From Chromobacterium sinusclupearum (GTDB taxonomy: Bacteria; Pseudomonadota; Gammaproteobacteria; Burkholderiales; Chromobacteriaceae), in assembly GCF_002902845.1 (NCBI RefSeq), contig NZ_PPTF01000073.1:394673-445097 (forward strand): 50,425 nt of DNA, read 5' to 3'. The notes below the pieces were generated by a model. The model was not told the DNA's origin, did not search any database, and worked only from the letters and a program-made list of their open reading frames with translations. Shown here piece by piece: positions 26,534 through 37,325 of the stretch (position 1 is the stretch's first letter; each line of letters begins with the position of its first letter). A program made the translations under genes and the position numbers.

Positions 26534-27709
26534 ATGTCTTCCCCCCGCTTACTTAGCCCCGCCCTGTTGACGCTGGCCGTCGCCGCCTTTGCCATCGGCA
26601 CCGCCGAATTCATCATCATGGGTCTGCTGCCCATCATGGCGGCCGATCTGCACATCCCGCTGTCCCGCGCCGGCTATCTGGTATCGGCCTATGCTTTGGG
26701 CGTCGTGGCGGGCGGACCGGTATTGGCCAGTTTTATCGCCCGTTTGGAGGAAAAACGCGCGCTGATGGGCTTGATGTCGATTTTCGTCGCCGGCAATCTC
26801 GCCTGCCTGCTCGCGCCCAGCCTGATGCCTTTATTGCTAGCGCGGGTGCTGACCGCGTTTTGCCACGCCAGCTTCATCGGCACGGCCGCGGTGATGGCGG
26901 CGCGGCTGGCTCCGCCCGGCATGGCCGGGCGGGCGATGGCGCTGATGTTTTCCGGTATGACCCTGGCCAATGTGCTGGGGGTGCCGGCCGGCACGCTGAT
27001 TGGTCAAGTCAGCGGCTGGCGCGCATCCTTCGCCGCGGTGATGGCGCTCGGCATCGTCACGCTGTTGCTGATTGGCAGGCAGGTCCCGGCACAGTCCGGC
27101 AGCCCGGCAAGCGCTGCCAAACCACCGCGCTTGCCGGGCGTGGTTTGGTTCGCGCTGTTATGCAGTGTGCTCGCCGCCAGCAGCATGTTTGCCTTTTTCA
27201 CCTATCTGCTGCCCGTGTTGAACCAGATCAGCGGCTTGCCGCAGGCATACGCCAGCCCGGTCTTGCTGTTGTGCGGAATGGGTTTGGTGTTGGGGGGGTG
27301 GCTGGGCGGCCGCTTGACCGACTGGAACCTGAGCCGCGGCCTGGTACTGACGTTGCTGCTGCTATGCGCCAGCCTGCTCGGCTTTTATCTGCTCGCCGAG
27401 TGGCTAGGCCTGGCCCTGCTGCTGATGGCGACATGGGGAAGCATGGCGTTTGCCTTGTGCATGTTGTTGCAGGCGCTGGTCATCCGCCTGGCGGGGCCGG
27501 CCGCCGCCCGCGCCTCCACCTTCAATGTCGGCGCCTTCAATCTGGGCAACGCGCTGGGGGCCTGGCTGGCCGGCTGGCTGCTGGATCAAGGCGGATCGTT
27601 GGCGCGGCTCAGCCTACTCGCCGCGGCGCTGGCCGGCTTGACTTTGCTGGCTACGCTTGGAGTACTGCATGCTCGCGCCGCTCGAGGCATGCGCCTCGCC
27701 AGTGCGTAA
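26534..27709 (+). CDS. MFS drug/sugar efflux transporter, DHA1 family (AraJ/YdhP-like)
   Basis: 391 residues from the ATG at 26534, 12 predicted helices. The first helix contains FAIGTAEFIIMGLLPIMAADLHIPLSRAGYLVSAYALGVVAGGPVLA, the typical DHA1 signature (GTxEFxxxGLLP...G-YALG-GGP), and the loop with GRAMALMFSGMTLANVLGVPAGTLIGQ matches the antiporter motif C region. Its export substrate cannot be told from sequence. The divergent LysR gene probably controls it. It ends just before a hairpin shared with holA. Confidence 0.9.
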   Translation: MSSPRLLSPALLTLAVAAFAIGTAEFIIMGLLPIMAADLHIPLSRAGYLVSAYALGVVAGGPVLASFIARLEEKRALMGLMSIFVAGNLACLLAPSLMPLLLARVLTAFCHASFIGTAAVMAARLAPPGMAGRAMALMFSGMTLANVLGVPAGTLIGQVSGWRASFAAVMALGIVTLLLIGRQVPAQSGSPASAAKPPRLPGVVWFALLCSVLAASSMFAFFTYLLPVLNQISGLPQAYASPVLLLCGMGLVLGGWLGGRLTDWNLSRGLVLTLLLLCASLLGFYLLAEWLGLALLLMATWGSMAFALCMLLQALVIRLAGPAAARASTFNVGAFNLGNALGAWLAGWLLDQGGSLARLSLLAAALAGLTLLATLGVLHARAARGMRLASA

Positions 27710-27736
27710 AAAACGGGCCGCATCTGCGGCCCGTCT
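27706..27736 (-). terminator. Bidirectional terminator between the MFS gene and holA
   Basis: The stem ACGGGCCGC (27713-27721) and GCGGCCCGT (27726-27734) with an ATCT loop. Reading on the minus strand it is followed by TTTTTTACGC, so it suits the leuS-lptE-holA transcript best. It overlaps the MFS stop codon. Confidence 0.85.
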
Positions 27737-27753
27737 TGATGATGGACATCGGC

Positions 27754-28758
27754 TCAGGCGGCCAGCCGGGTCGCCAACGCCCGCATGGTCTGCCAAGGCT
27801 CGCCCGGCTCCACGCCCTTGATCTGGCGGTCGATGCGCGCGCATTCGGACAAGGCGTCCATCAGCTTGCGCGGGCCGATGCGGCGCAGCGCCGGCTCGGC
27901 CAGTTTTTGCTTCTCGCCCCACAGCCTGAGCTCGCGCGCCATGTCGCGCAGCTGGCGGCCGTCCTTCAGGCCCTGGCGCAGCTTCAACAGCATGCGCACA
28001 TCCTCCGCCAGCGACCACAACACCAGCACCGGCGCTTCGCCTTCGGCCATCAAGCCATCCAGCATGCGCAGCAGGCGCGGCGTGTCGCCGGACAGCCAGG
28101 CCTCGGACAACTGGAACACGTCGAAGCGGGCGACATTGGCCACAGCGGCCTGCAGGTCGGCCAGGCTCAGCTCGCCCTTCGGATACAACAGCGCCAGCTT
28201 GTCCACTTCCTGGCGGGCGGCCAACAGATTGCCCTCCACCCGCTCGACAAAGAACTCCAGCGCCTCCGCGCCCAGCTGCTGGCCTTGCGCCTTGAGCCGG
28301 CGCGAAATCCAGGCCGGCAGCTCGGCGCGGCTCACCAGACGCGCCTCCACCGCCATGGCAACCTTGTCCAGGGCGGCAAACCATTTGCTCTGCTGCTGCG
28401 CCTTGTCCAGCTTGGGCAAGGTGATCAGGGTAATGGTGTCCTGCGGCGGCTGGGCGGCCAAGCGCTGCAAGGCCTCCGCGCCTTCCGTGCCGGGCTTGCC
28501 GCCGGGAATGCGGATTTCCAGCAGCTTCAACGAAGCGAACAGCGACACGCTGGACATGGAATCCGTCAGCTGAGACCAGTCGAAACCAGCCTCCACCGTC
28601 AGCACCTCGCGCTCCAGATAGCCCGCGGCCTGGGCCGCCTGGCGCACGGCGTCGGCCGCTTCCAGCGCCAGCAGGGCTTCCTCGCCATGCACCAGATACA
28701 GCGGCGCCAGCCCCTTGGCCAACGCCGCGTTCAGCGCGTCAGGGCTGAGTGACGGCAT
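27754..28758 (-). CDS. holA: DNA polymerase III delta subunit
   Basis: 334 residues, the normal length for HolA. The N-terminal AAA+ like domain begins LAKGLAPLYLVHGEEALLALEAADAVRQAA, where PLYLVxGxE is diagnostic of the delta subunit; the C-terminal helical collar includes LLYPKGELSLADLQAAVANVARFDVFQLSEAWLSGD. It is the clamp-loader wrench that opens the beta clamp. The reading frame overlaps the end of lptE by 20 bases, so they are translationally coupled. It ends at a terminator 20 bp downstream. Confidence 0.95.
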   Translation of the reverse strand: MPSLSPDALNAALAKGLAPLYLVHGEEALLALEAADAVRQAAQAAGYLEREVLTVEAGFDWSQLTDSMSSVSLFASLKLLEIRIPGGKPGTEGAEALQRLAAQPPQDTITLITLPKLDKAQQQSKWFAALDKVAMAVEARLVSRAELPAWISRRLKAQGQQLGAEALEFFVERVEGNLLAARQEVDKLALLYPKGELSLADLQAAVANVARFDVFQLSEAWLSGDTPRLLRMLDGLMAEGEAPVLVLWSLAEDVRMLLKLRQGLKDGRQLRDMARELRLWGEKQKLAEPALRRIGPRKLMDALSECARIDRQIKGVEPGEPWQTMRALATRLAA

Positions 28759-29293
28759 CGGGCTTCACGCTTTGCGCGCCGGCCGGACCGGCTGCCGGCA
28801 CTTTCAGATACGCCAGGCGGCGCACGATCTGCTCGGCCGCGTCGCGCCGCGCATCGGTCCACAACAGGTCTTCTTCCTGTTGTTTGCCCAGCACCTGGTT
28901 ATCCGAGTAGTTCATGCTGCGACGCACCGTCGCCGTCATGTCGGGCTCCACCGGCACGCCGTTCAGCACCACGCGCACCGTGACGGTGTAGGTCAGCTGA
29001 TACTCGTTGATGCGGCCGCCAGTATTGATGGTGAGAATGTCCTTGGACTGGTTCTCGCCCACCACGCTGAGCACCGCTTGCGCGCCCTTGGCCTGGTCCA
29101 GCACGGCCAGCTTGGGCTGGCGCGCCAGCACGGTGCGCAGGTCAGACTCGATCGACTTGCCGCCGGCCTCCAGATACAGCGTGGAGAACGGCAGCGGCTT
29201 CATCGTTCCCCCCAGGCCGCGCAGATGGAAGCCGCAGGCGGTCAGCAGCAAGGCGAAGCCGGCGAACAGGGCCAGTTGCAGCGTGTGTTTCAT
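28739..29293 (-). CDS. lptE: LPS-assembly lipoprotein LptE
   Basis: 184 residues from the ATG at 29293 with GGGGGA 6 bases upstream (an ATG four codons further up is less well placed). The lipobox LLTACGFHLRG makes C20 the lipidated residue. The remaining sequence, GFHLRGLG then about residues 40-160, fits LptE, which plugs the LptD barrel during LPS export. It lies between leuS and holA, the order common in proteobacteria. The C-terminus is proline- and alanine-rich. Confidence 0.93.
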   Translation of the reverse strand: MKHTLQLALFAGFALLLTACGFHLRGLGGTMKPLPFSTLYLEAGGKSIESDLRTVLARQPKLAVLDQAKGAQAVLSVVGENQSKDILTINTGGRINEYQLTYTVTVRVVLNGVPVEPDMTATVRRSMNYSDNQVLGKQQEEDLLWTDARRDAAEQIVRRLAYLKVPAAGPAGAQSVKPDAVTQP

Positions 29294-29322
29294 GTTTTCC
29301 CCCATGGCGGATGGCCGCCAGT

Positions 29323-29358
29323 CAAAACGGCGCGGGACAGCCAGGCTGCCCCGCGCCG
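29323..29358 (-). terminator. Terminator-like hairpin between leuS and lptE
   Basis: CGGCGCGGG (29328-29336) pairs with CCCGCGCCG (29350-29358), and CAGCC/GGCTG extends the stem inside; on the minus strand TTTTGAC follows. The U-run is short, so it may attenuate leuS read-through into lptE, or stabilise the mRNA, more than stop it. Confidence 0.5.
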
Positions 29359-29373
29359 CGCGTCAGGATAGGA

Positions 29374-32072
<2,699 letters not shown>

Positions 32073-32091
32073 TCCGCAAAATGATTGCCCC

Positions 32092-32097
32092 ATTATA
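32092..32097 (-). promoter_or_regulatory. Candidate leuS -10 box
   Basis: A perfect TATAAT on the minus strand, about 100 bp before leuS. The -35 is poor (TTATCG or TATCGC at 17-18 bp). If used, the hairpin at 32018-32072 is inside the leuS leader. Confidence 0.45.
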
Positions 32098-32154
32098 ACG
32101 GCGTCTTCGCATCGGCGATAAGACCCAAAAAACAATTGCTTGGCGCATGCCGCC

Positions 32155-32559
32155 TCAAGGACAGGGCTGGAGCCCCCAGCCCTTGCGCCCGCGCCGGCAA
32201 GAGAAGTCTTCCTTCACCGCGCGCAGCGTCCAGACATTCTCCTCGCGGCTGAGCTCGAAGCGCTGGCGCACGCCTTTGACGCTGTCGTCCATCAGTCCCT
32301 CGCGGATCAGCGTGATGCTTGCCTGGTCGAACGCTTCCGGCTTGCTGGTCTGGATCGCCTTCAGCGCGGCGTACTCGAAACGGCCGTCCTCGCCCAGCCG
32401 GTTCTTGGCGAAGCGCAACGCCACTTCCAGCGGCAGCTCCCCCGGCTTGCCGACGACAGGCAGCCTGGCCTCGTCGCTGTAAGCGAAAGCCATCGGCGCG
32501 GCCGACAGCAGCGCCGCCGCACACACAATCGCATATTGAAACACGCGTCGTCCTTTCAT
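32155..32559 (-). CDS. Small exported protein of unknown function
   Basis: 134 residues from the ATG at 32559. A clear signal peptide (MKGRRVFQYAIVCAAALLSAAPMAFA, cleavage after AFA) is followed by a mature part of about 108 residues with acidic/basic alternation. It has two cysteines, one in DFSCRRGRKG and one in LQPCP at the C-terminus, that could form a disulfide. The family is not recognised. It is 49 bp after the TauE-like gene on the same strand. Confidence 0.7.
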   Translation of the reverse strand: MKGRRVFQYAIVCAAALLSAAPMAFAYSDEARLPVVGKPGELPLEVALRFAKNRLGEDGRFEYAALKAIQTSKPEAFDQASITLIREGLMDDSVKGVRQRFELSREENVWTLRAVKEDFSCRRGRKGWGLQPCP

Positions 32560-32608
32560 CCTGGTCAAACGGGTTCGACCACAGACCGGCGGACAAGGTT
32601 GCCGGCGC

Positions 32609-33418
32609 TCAGCCGAGCAGCAGGCGATACAGCATCTCGCTGGCCATCGTCGCCATCAGCAAGGCAAACACCTTCTTCAGCCGCGGCACCGGCAGCCGGT
32701 GCGCCGCCCGCGCGCCCAGCGGCGCCAGCAACACCGTCATCAGCATCAGCGCCAGCATGGCCGGCAGATAGACAAAACCGGCGCTGCCCCACGGCAGCCC
32801 CTCCGCCCGCCAGCCGCTGATCAGATAGCCGGCCGCGCCGGAGATGGCGATGGGCCAGCCCAGCGCCGCGCTGGTGCCGATGGCGGTATGCACCGGCACA
32901 TTGCACCAAGTCATGAACGGCACGCTCATCGAGCCGCCGCCTATGCCCACCCAGCTGGAAACCATGCCGATGAAGCCGCCTGCGGCGCCCTGCCCGGCAG
33001 GCCCCGGAATCTCGCGCCCGCCCTTGGGCTGCTTGCCGATCAGCATCTGCGCCGCCACCGCGTAGGCATAGATCACGAAAAACCATTTCAACGCCGCGCC
33101 GGAAATCCAGCCGGCGATCAGGCTGCCCAGCAGCGTGCCCACCACCATGGCCGGCGCCATGCCGCGCACGATGCGCCAATCCACCGCGCCCTTGCGATGG
33201 TGGGCGCGCACGCTGGACGCGCTGGTGAACACCATCACCGCCAGCGAAGTGCCTACCGCCAAATGCTGCGCATGCGCGCCGCCCAGATGCCCCGCCGCCA
33301 GGGCCCAGCCCAGCGCCGGCACGATGATCAGCCCGCCGCCCACGCCCAGCAGCCCCGCCATGAAACCAGCCATCGCGCCGCAGGCCAGCAGCGCGGCGAT
33401 CAAGGGCAGCGTCAGCAT
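32609..33418 (-). CDS. TauE/SafE-family sulfite or anion permease
   Basis: 269 residues from the ATG at 33418, with GAGGTG upstream. It has about eight transmembrane helices and the family halves LLGVGGGLIIVPALGWAL near the N-terminus and SSWVGIGGGSMSVPFMTW in the second half (the conserved VGxGGGxxxVP motif occurs twice, reflecting internal duplication). Members export sulfite, sulfonates or related anions; the substrate here is unknown. Its start codon overlaps the EVE gene stop by one base (ATGA), so translation is coupled. Confidence 0.9.
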   Translation of the reverse strand: MLTLPLIAALLACGAMAGFMAGLLGVGGGLIIVPALGWALAAGHLGGAHAQHLAVGTSLAVMVFTSASSVRAHHRKGAVDWRIVRGMAPAMVVGTLLGSLIAGWISGAALKWFFVIYAYAVAAQMLIGKQPKGGREIPGPAGQGAAGGFIGMVSSWVGIGGGSMSVPFMTWCNVPVHTAIGTSAALGWPIAISGAAGYLISGWRAEGLPWGSAGFVYLPAMLALMLMTVLLAPLGARAAHRLPVPRLKKVFALLMATMASEMLYRLLLG

Positions 33419-33876
33419 CACAACACCTCGCGCATCAGATAGTCCCACTCCTCCGCCGTCACCGGCGTGATGGACAGGCGGTTGCCGCGCTTGAGCACGG
33501 TCATGCCTTCCAGCGGCGGGTGCTGGCGCAGCTCGCCCGGGGACACCAGCCGCGTCTTCTTGACGAAACGCACGTCCACGCACAGCCAGCGCGGCTGGGC
33601 TGGGTCGGATTTGGGGTCGTAATAGGGGCTTTCGGGGTCGAACTGGCTGGAGTCCGGATGCGCCGGCGCGGCCACTTCGGCCAGACCGGCGATGCCCGGC
33701 TCCGGGCAGGACGAGTGCCAGAACAGCACTTGATCGCCGGGCTGCATCTCATCGCGCATGAAGTTGCGCGCCTGGTAATTGCGAACGCCCGTCCACTCAA
33801 ACCCGCGCTGCGGTTCGGCAGCCAGGTGGTCGATCGAGGTTTCGTCCGGTTCGGACTTCATCAGCCAATAGCGCAT
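33418..33876 (-). CDS. EVE-domain protein (thymocyte nuclear protein 1-like)
   Basis: 152 residues from the ATG at 33876. It begins with MRYWLMKSEPDETSIDHL and contains WTGVRNYQARNFMRDEMQPGDQVLFWHSSC, matching the EVE (YTH/PUA-like) fold: WxGVRNYQARNxMRxMxxGDxxLFYHS. EVE domains bind modified bases in DNA or RNA, but bacterial roles are largely unproven. It is the first gene of a three-gene run with TauE/SafE and the small exported protein. Confidence 0.92.
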   Translation of the reverse strand: MRYWLMKSEPDETSIDHLAAEPQRGFEWTGVRNYQARNFMRDEMQPGDQVLFWHSSCPEPGIAGLAEVAAPAHPDSSQFDPESPYYDPKSDPAQPRWLCVDVRFVKKTRLVSPGELRQHPPLEGMTVLKRGNRLSITPVTAEEWDYLMREVL

Positions 33877-34005
33877 GGACAATATCTGTTAATCGCTGAG
33901 GGGAAAGGGAAAGACTTGCTCAATCTTACTGGAAAGATTGGTCCGTATGCTGGTTTCAGCAGGACAGTTTTTTTGCCCTATCTGTCGATTCGGGAGAGCG
34001 TGAAA

Positions 34006-34158
34006 ATGAGGACTTGGATACTGGCCATCGCCCTGATAGGCAGCCTCAGCGGCTGCGTGGTGGAGCCGCCGCGCGTCGCGCCGGTTGTGGTGCGGCCGGC
34101 CGTGGTGGTGCCGGTAACGCCGGCGTACTACTACGGTCCGCATTATGGTTGGCGCTGA
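34006..34158 (+). CDS. Very small lipoprotein
   Basis: 50 residues. A basic start (MRTWILAIALIGSLSGC) ends with a lipobox LSGC at residue 17, followed by a Val/Pro-rich mature tail and the C-terminal YYYGPHYGWR. GGGAGAGCG is 6-14 bases upstream. This composition resembles small lipoproteins in Gram-negative bacteria with a Tyr/Gly/His-rich end. It has no clear partner and is convergent with the DUF1294 gene. It would be missed by length-limited gene callers. Confidence 0.72.
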   Translation: MRTWILAIALIGSLSGCVVEPPRVAPVVVRPAVVVPVTPAYYYGPHYGWR

Positions 34159-34167
34159 TGCCATGGG

Positions 34168-34440
34168 TTAGGCCAATGCGCGCCAGAGCCACCACGATAG
34201 CGCCAGATTGGCCAATACGCTGAACCAGAACAGCGCGCGGAACGGCTGCTTGCGCGTCTTGTGCCTCAAGCCGTGCCGGGCCAACCAAGCGCCAGGCCAG
34301 CCTCCCGCCAGGCCCAGCAGCAACAGCGTCGCCTCCGGCGTGCGCCAAGCCCCGGTCCGCGCGGCGCGTTTGTCGCGCCAATAGACGATGAACGTCAGCA
34401 AACTTGCCGCCATCAGCCAGCTACATACGGCCATTTTCAT
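34168..34440 (-). CDS. DUF1294 family membrane protein
   Basis: 90 residues from ATG at 34440, with GGAGGGGA just upstream (an extra in-frame ATG is at 34452). Two or three hydrophobic segments (CSWLMAASLLTFIVYWRDK, LLLLGLAGGWPGAWLA, ALFWFSVLANLALSWWLW) surround the family core: DKRAA-WRTPE-LLLLGLAGGWPGA, then RHGLRHKTRKQPFR. The HKT-K-F segment is characteristic of DUF1294. Function unknown. Convergent with the small lipoprotein (9-bp gap). Confidence 0.85.
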   Translation of the reverse strand: MKMAVCSWLMAASLLTFIVYWRDKRAARTGAWRTPEATLLLLGLAGGWPGAWLARHGLRHKTRKQPFRALFWFSVLANLALSWWLWRALA

Positions 34441-34623
34441 CTTCCCCTCCATGCCAAATCCCATTGTGGCCGCTCAACGGCAAAACAGCAGAATTTTGTA
34501 ACTGCCGTTTACCAGATTCCCACCAGAAGCCCGCCACGCCGCCGTTATCATGGTCCGCACAACAATGATGCCCCGGCGTGTCCGGGGCCTTGCACGTTCA
34601 ACCGACTCGGGAGAGACCGTCCC

Positions 34624-36177
34624 ATGACCACCGTCACGACGCAGGCGCCTGCCGGCAGCGGCGCCATGCCGCGCCAGATCGCCTACATTATCGGCAACGA
34701 AGGCTGCGAGCGCTTCAGCTTCTACGGCATGCGCAACATCCTCACCGCCTTCCTCACCACCTCGCTGCTGCTGTATCTGCCGGAAGACATGCGCGCCGGC
34801 GAGGCCAAGCACATCTTCCACAACTTCATGATCGGGGTGTATTTCTTCCCGCTCTTGGGCGGCTGGCTGGCCGACCGCCTCTGGGGCAAGTACAACACCA
34901 TCATCATCTTCAGCGCGCTGTATTGCGTGGGCCACGCCTGTCTGGCGCTGTTCGAGAACAACCTGAACGGCTTCTACGCCGGCCTGGCGCTGATCGCCAT
35001 CGGCTCCGGCGGCATCAAGCCCTGCGTGTCGTCGTTTTGCGGCGATCAGTTTGATGAGTCGAACAAGCATCTGGCCAAGATCGTGTTTGATTCCTTCTAC
35101 TGGATCATCAATTTCGGCTCGCTGTTCGCCTCGCTGTTGATGCCTATCTTCCTGAAGTCCTACGGCCCGTCGGTGGCTTTCGGCATCCCCGGCGTGCTGA
35201 TGTTCATCGCGCTGGTCATCTTCTGGCTGGGCCGCAAGCATTACGTGATCCTGCCGCCCGCGCCCAAGGATCCGCATTCGTTCTGGCAGGTGGTGAAGTC
35301 GGCCATCCTGACGCCGGCCAACGGCCGCCGCGGCGGCTGGCTATTCGCCGCCAGCGTGGCGCTGGCCGCGTGGTGCAGCTTCAATCTGGAACTGGGCCTG
35401 GTGGCCGGCTTCTGCCTGGCCTTCGTATTGGTGATGGCCGGCGCCAGCTTGGCCGCCCGCTGGCAGCTGGAAGCGGTGCGAACGCTGCATCCGGAAGAGG
35501 CGATAGAAGGCGTGCGCTCGGTGCTGCGCATCCTGATCATCTTCTCGCTGGTGACGCCGTTCTGGTCGCTGTTCGACCAGAAAGCCTCCACCTGGGTGAT
35601 CCAGGCCGGCTTCATGAGCAAGCCGGAATGGTTCGCGCCGTCGCAGATGCAGGCGCTGAACCCGGCGCTGGTGATGCTGCTGATCCCGTTCAACAATCTG
35701 GTGTTGTACCCGGCGCTGCGCCGCTTCGGCCTGGAGCCGACCGCGCTGCGCCGCATGACCGCCGGCATCGTATTCAGCGCGCTGGCCTGGATTGTGGTGG
35801 GCATGATGCAGCTGCAGATTGACGGCGGCAACGCCCTGTCCATCGCCTGGCAGATCCTGCCCTACGCGCTGCTGACCATGGGCGAGGTGCTGGTTTCGGC
35901 CACGGGCCTGGAGTTTGCCTATAGCCAGGCGCCGCTGTCGATGAAGGGTACGCTGATGAGCTTCTGGGGCCTGTCCACCACCGTCGGCAACCTGTGGGTG
36001 CTGCTGATCAACGCCGGCGTGGCCAGCGCCGCGATGAAGAGCACCGTGGCGGCCAGCGGCCTGAGCCTGGAGGCCTTCCTGATGTTCTTCTTCGCCGCGA
36101 TCGCGCTACTGGCGGCGGGGCTGTTTGGCCTGTACGCGCGCCGCTACCGCGAAGTCAGCCACTACCGCGCGGCCTGA
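34624..36177 (+). CDS. Proton-dependent oligopeptide transporter (POT/PTR2 family)
   Basis: 517 residues with 14 predicted helices. Family signature ERFSFYGMRNILTAFLTT (residues 28-45, ExxERFxxYG) and the second PTR2 motif FDSFYWIINFGSLFAS are present. It imports di- and tripeptides with protons across the inner membrane. The ribosome site GGGAGAGAC lies 8 bases before the ATG. In-frame upstream extension has no support. It ends 10 bp before ygfA, which converges on it. Confidence 0.93.
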   Translation: MTTVTTQAPAGSGAMPRQIAYIIGNEGCERFSFYGMRNILTAFLTTSLLLYLPEDMRAGEAKHIFHNFMIGVYFFPLLGGWLADRLWGKYNTIIIFSALYCVGHACLALFENNLNGFYAGLALIAIGSGGIKPCVSSFCGDQFDESNKHLAKIVFDSFYWIINFGSLFASLLMPIFLKSYGPSVAFGIPGVLMFIALVIFWLGRKHYVILPPAPKDPHSFWQVVKSAILTPANGRRGGWLFAASVALAAWCSFNLELGLVAGFCLAFVLVMAGASLAARWQLEAVRTLHPEEAIEGVRSVLRILIIFSLVTPFWSLFDQKASTWVIQAGFMSKPEWFAPSQMQALNPALVMLLIPFNNLVLYPALRRFGLEPTALRRMTAGIVFSALAWIVVGMMQLQIDGGNALSIAWQILPYALLTMGEVLVSATGLEFAYSQAPLSMKGTLMSFWGLSTTVGNLWVLLINAGVASAAMKSTVAASGLSLEAFLMFFFAAIALLAAGLFGLYARRYREVSHYRAA

Positions 36178-36187
36178 CCGGCTTGAG

Positions 36188-36778
36188 CTATCCGGCCAGC
36201 GGCAGCCGCCGCAGGCCGGATTCGGTCAACAAGTAATCCAGCCGCACATCCCACGCTTCGCGCGGCACCGCGTCCACCAATTGGCAATCGAAAGCCACGC
36301 CCACCAGCAAGGGCCGGCCGCTCAAGCGGTGACGGCGGCGAAAAGCCAGGGTGGTATCGTAGAAGCCGCCGCCCTGCCCCATGCGATAACCGTCGCGGTC
36401 CACCGCGAGCAAGGGCACGAAGATCACGTCCAGCCGCTCGGCGCGCAAGCGCTGTCCGGCGTATTCCAGGATGCGATAGCGTGGATGCAGATACCAGCGA
36501 TCGGCGGCGCCCAGCCGGGTAAACCACAGCCGCCGGCCGCGACGCGGAATCTGCGGCAGATAGACCTGCCCGTTACGCCACAGCGCGGCATTCAGCAACT
36601 CGGAAAGATCCAGCTCGGAACCGGCCGCCAGATAGCCGCCGACGCGCTTGCCGCGTTTCAGCAGGCGCGACGCGTGGCGCGCGATGGCGCGGGCAGAGGC
36701 GGCGCGGTACGCGGGCGACAGAGCCATGCGGGCGCGACGAATCCGGCGCCTGAGCGCCTGCTTGTCGATGGAAGTCAT
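36188..36778 (-). CDS. ygfA: 5-formyltetrahydrofolate cyclo-ligase
   Basis: 196 residues from ATG 36778; an ATG at 36799 is also in frame but abuts the 6S RNA 3' end. The protein begins TSIDKQALRRRIRRARMALSP and has the family stretches GGYLAAGSELDLSELL and GYRMGQGGGFYDTTLAFRRR (the GxGxGYYD motif). It converts 5-formyl-THF to 5,10-methenyl-THF with ATP. The gene follows 6S RNA, as ygfA (fau) follows ssrS in E. coli. The start is the least certain part; no ribosome site stands out. Confidence 0.87.
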   Translation of the reverse strand: MTSIDKQALRRRIRRARMALSPAYRAASARAIARHASRLLKRGKRVGGYLAAGSELDLSELLNAALWRNGQVYLPQIPRRGRRLWFTRLGAADRWYLHPRYRILEYAGQRLRAERLDVIFVPLLAVDRDGYRMGQGGGFYDTTLAFRRRHRLSGRPLLVGVAFDCQLVDAVPREAWDVRLDYLLTESGLRRLPLAG

Positions 36779-36805
36779 TGCAGTGGTGGACGAGGTCATG
36801 GGGGG

Positions 36806-36986
36806 GAGACCCCCGCGAGTGCCGTTCGGGCTAAATTCGCTTGTACCCTGTTTCCAGGAGGGGCCGCCTGCCAGACATTTCGGGCGCATCCGCAAGGGAC
36901 GCGTCTCACCCATGTCTCACGCTGGCAGCCAAAAGCGAACGCATTGGTACAAAGGAATTGTGTGCCGTCACGAACACCGCAGGGGA
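36806..36986 (-). ncRNA. ssrS: 6S RNA, regulator of sigma-70 RNA polymerase
   Basis: The interval between zapA and ygfA is non-coding and folds into the 6S shape. On the minus strand, CCCCTGCGGTGTTCGTGAC near the 5' end pairs with GAACGGCACTCGCGGGGG near the 3' end to close the long stem, and the middle is a purine-poor bulge region followed by side stems, as in the promoter mimic. Its length of about 180 bases and the zapA-ssrS-ygfA order match 6S RNA in other proteobacteria. The exact ends are estimated from the terminal stem. A GGGGGTCTCCCCC hairpin just beyond the 3' end may help processing. Confidence 0.82.
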
Positions 36987-37013
36987 TAAACTGACCTGTA
37001 GTGCGCCGCCTTG

Positions 37014-37325
37014 TCAGAACAGCGGCTGTTGACTCTGGCGAAGCGCCTCGTCAGCGGCTTCGCTCATGCCGCGTATTTTACGCTGAAACGCCGCCATCTC
37101 CAAGCCTTCTCCCACTTTTGTTTTCAGCAAGTCATGGGCGATGTTCAGCGCGGCCATGATGGCGATCTTGTCGGCATCCATCACCTTGCCATGCTGCTGG
37201 ATGGTGGCGATCTTGCCTTCCAGCAAACGCACCGCCTCGCGCAGGGTTTCCTGCTCGCCTTCCGGGGTGCCGATGGTGAAATGGCGTCCCAGCAGTTCGA
37301 TGTCGACCTGAACCACGTCGCTCAT
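37014..37325 (-). CDS. zapA: Cell division protein ZapA
   Basis: 103 residues. Starts VDIELLGRHFTIGTPEGEQETLREAVRLLEGKI, the ZapA globular head, then an alpha-helical coiled-coil (about residues 50-103) including ADKIAIMAALNIAHDLL. ZapA bundles FtsZ filaments at midcell. Its ATG overlaps the stop of the ZapB-like gene (ATGA overlap), so the two are translated together. 6S RNA follows 27 bp beyond its stop. Confidence 0.94.
   Translation of the reverse strand: MSDVVQVDIELLGRHFTIGTPEGEQETLREAVRLLEGKIATIQQHGKVMDADKIAIMAALNIAHDLLKTKVGEGLEMAAFQRKIRGMSEAADEALRQSQQPLF

Noticed and set aside
36779..36913. Longer N-terminus for the formyltetrahydrofolate cyclo-ligase, up to 36913
   Set aside because: The extra residues would be coded inside the 6S RNA and do not fit the family.
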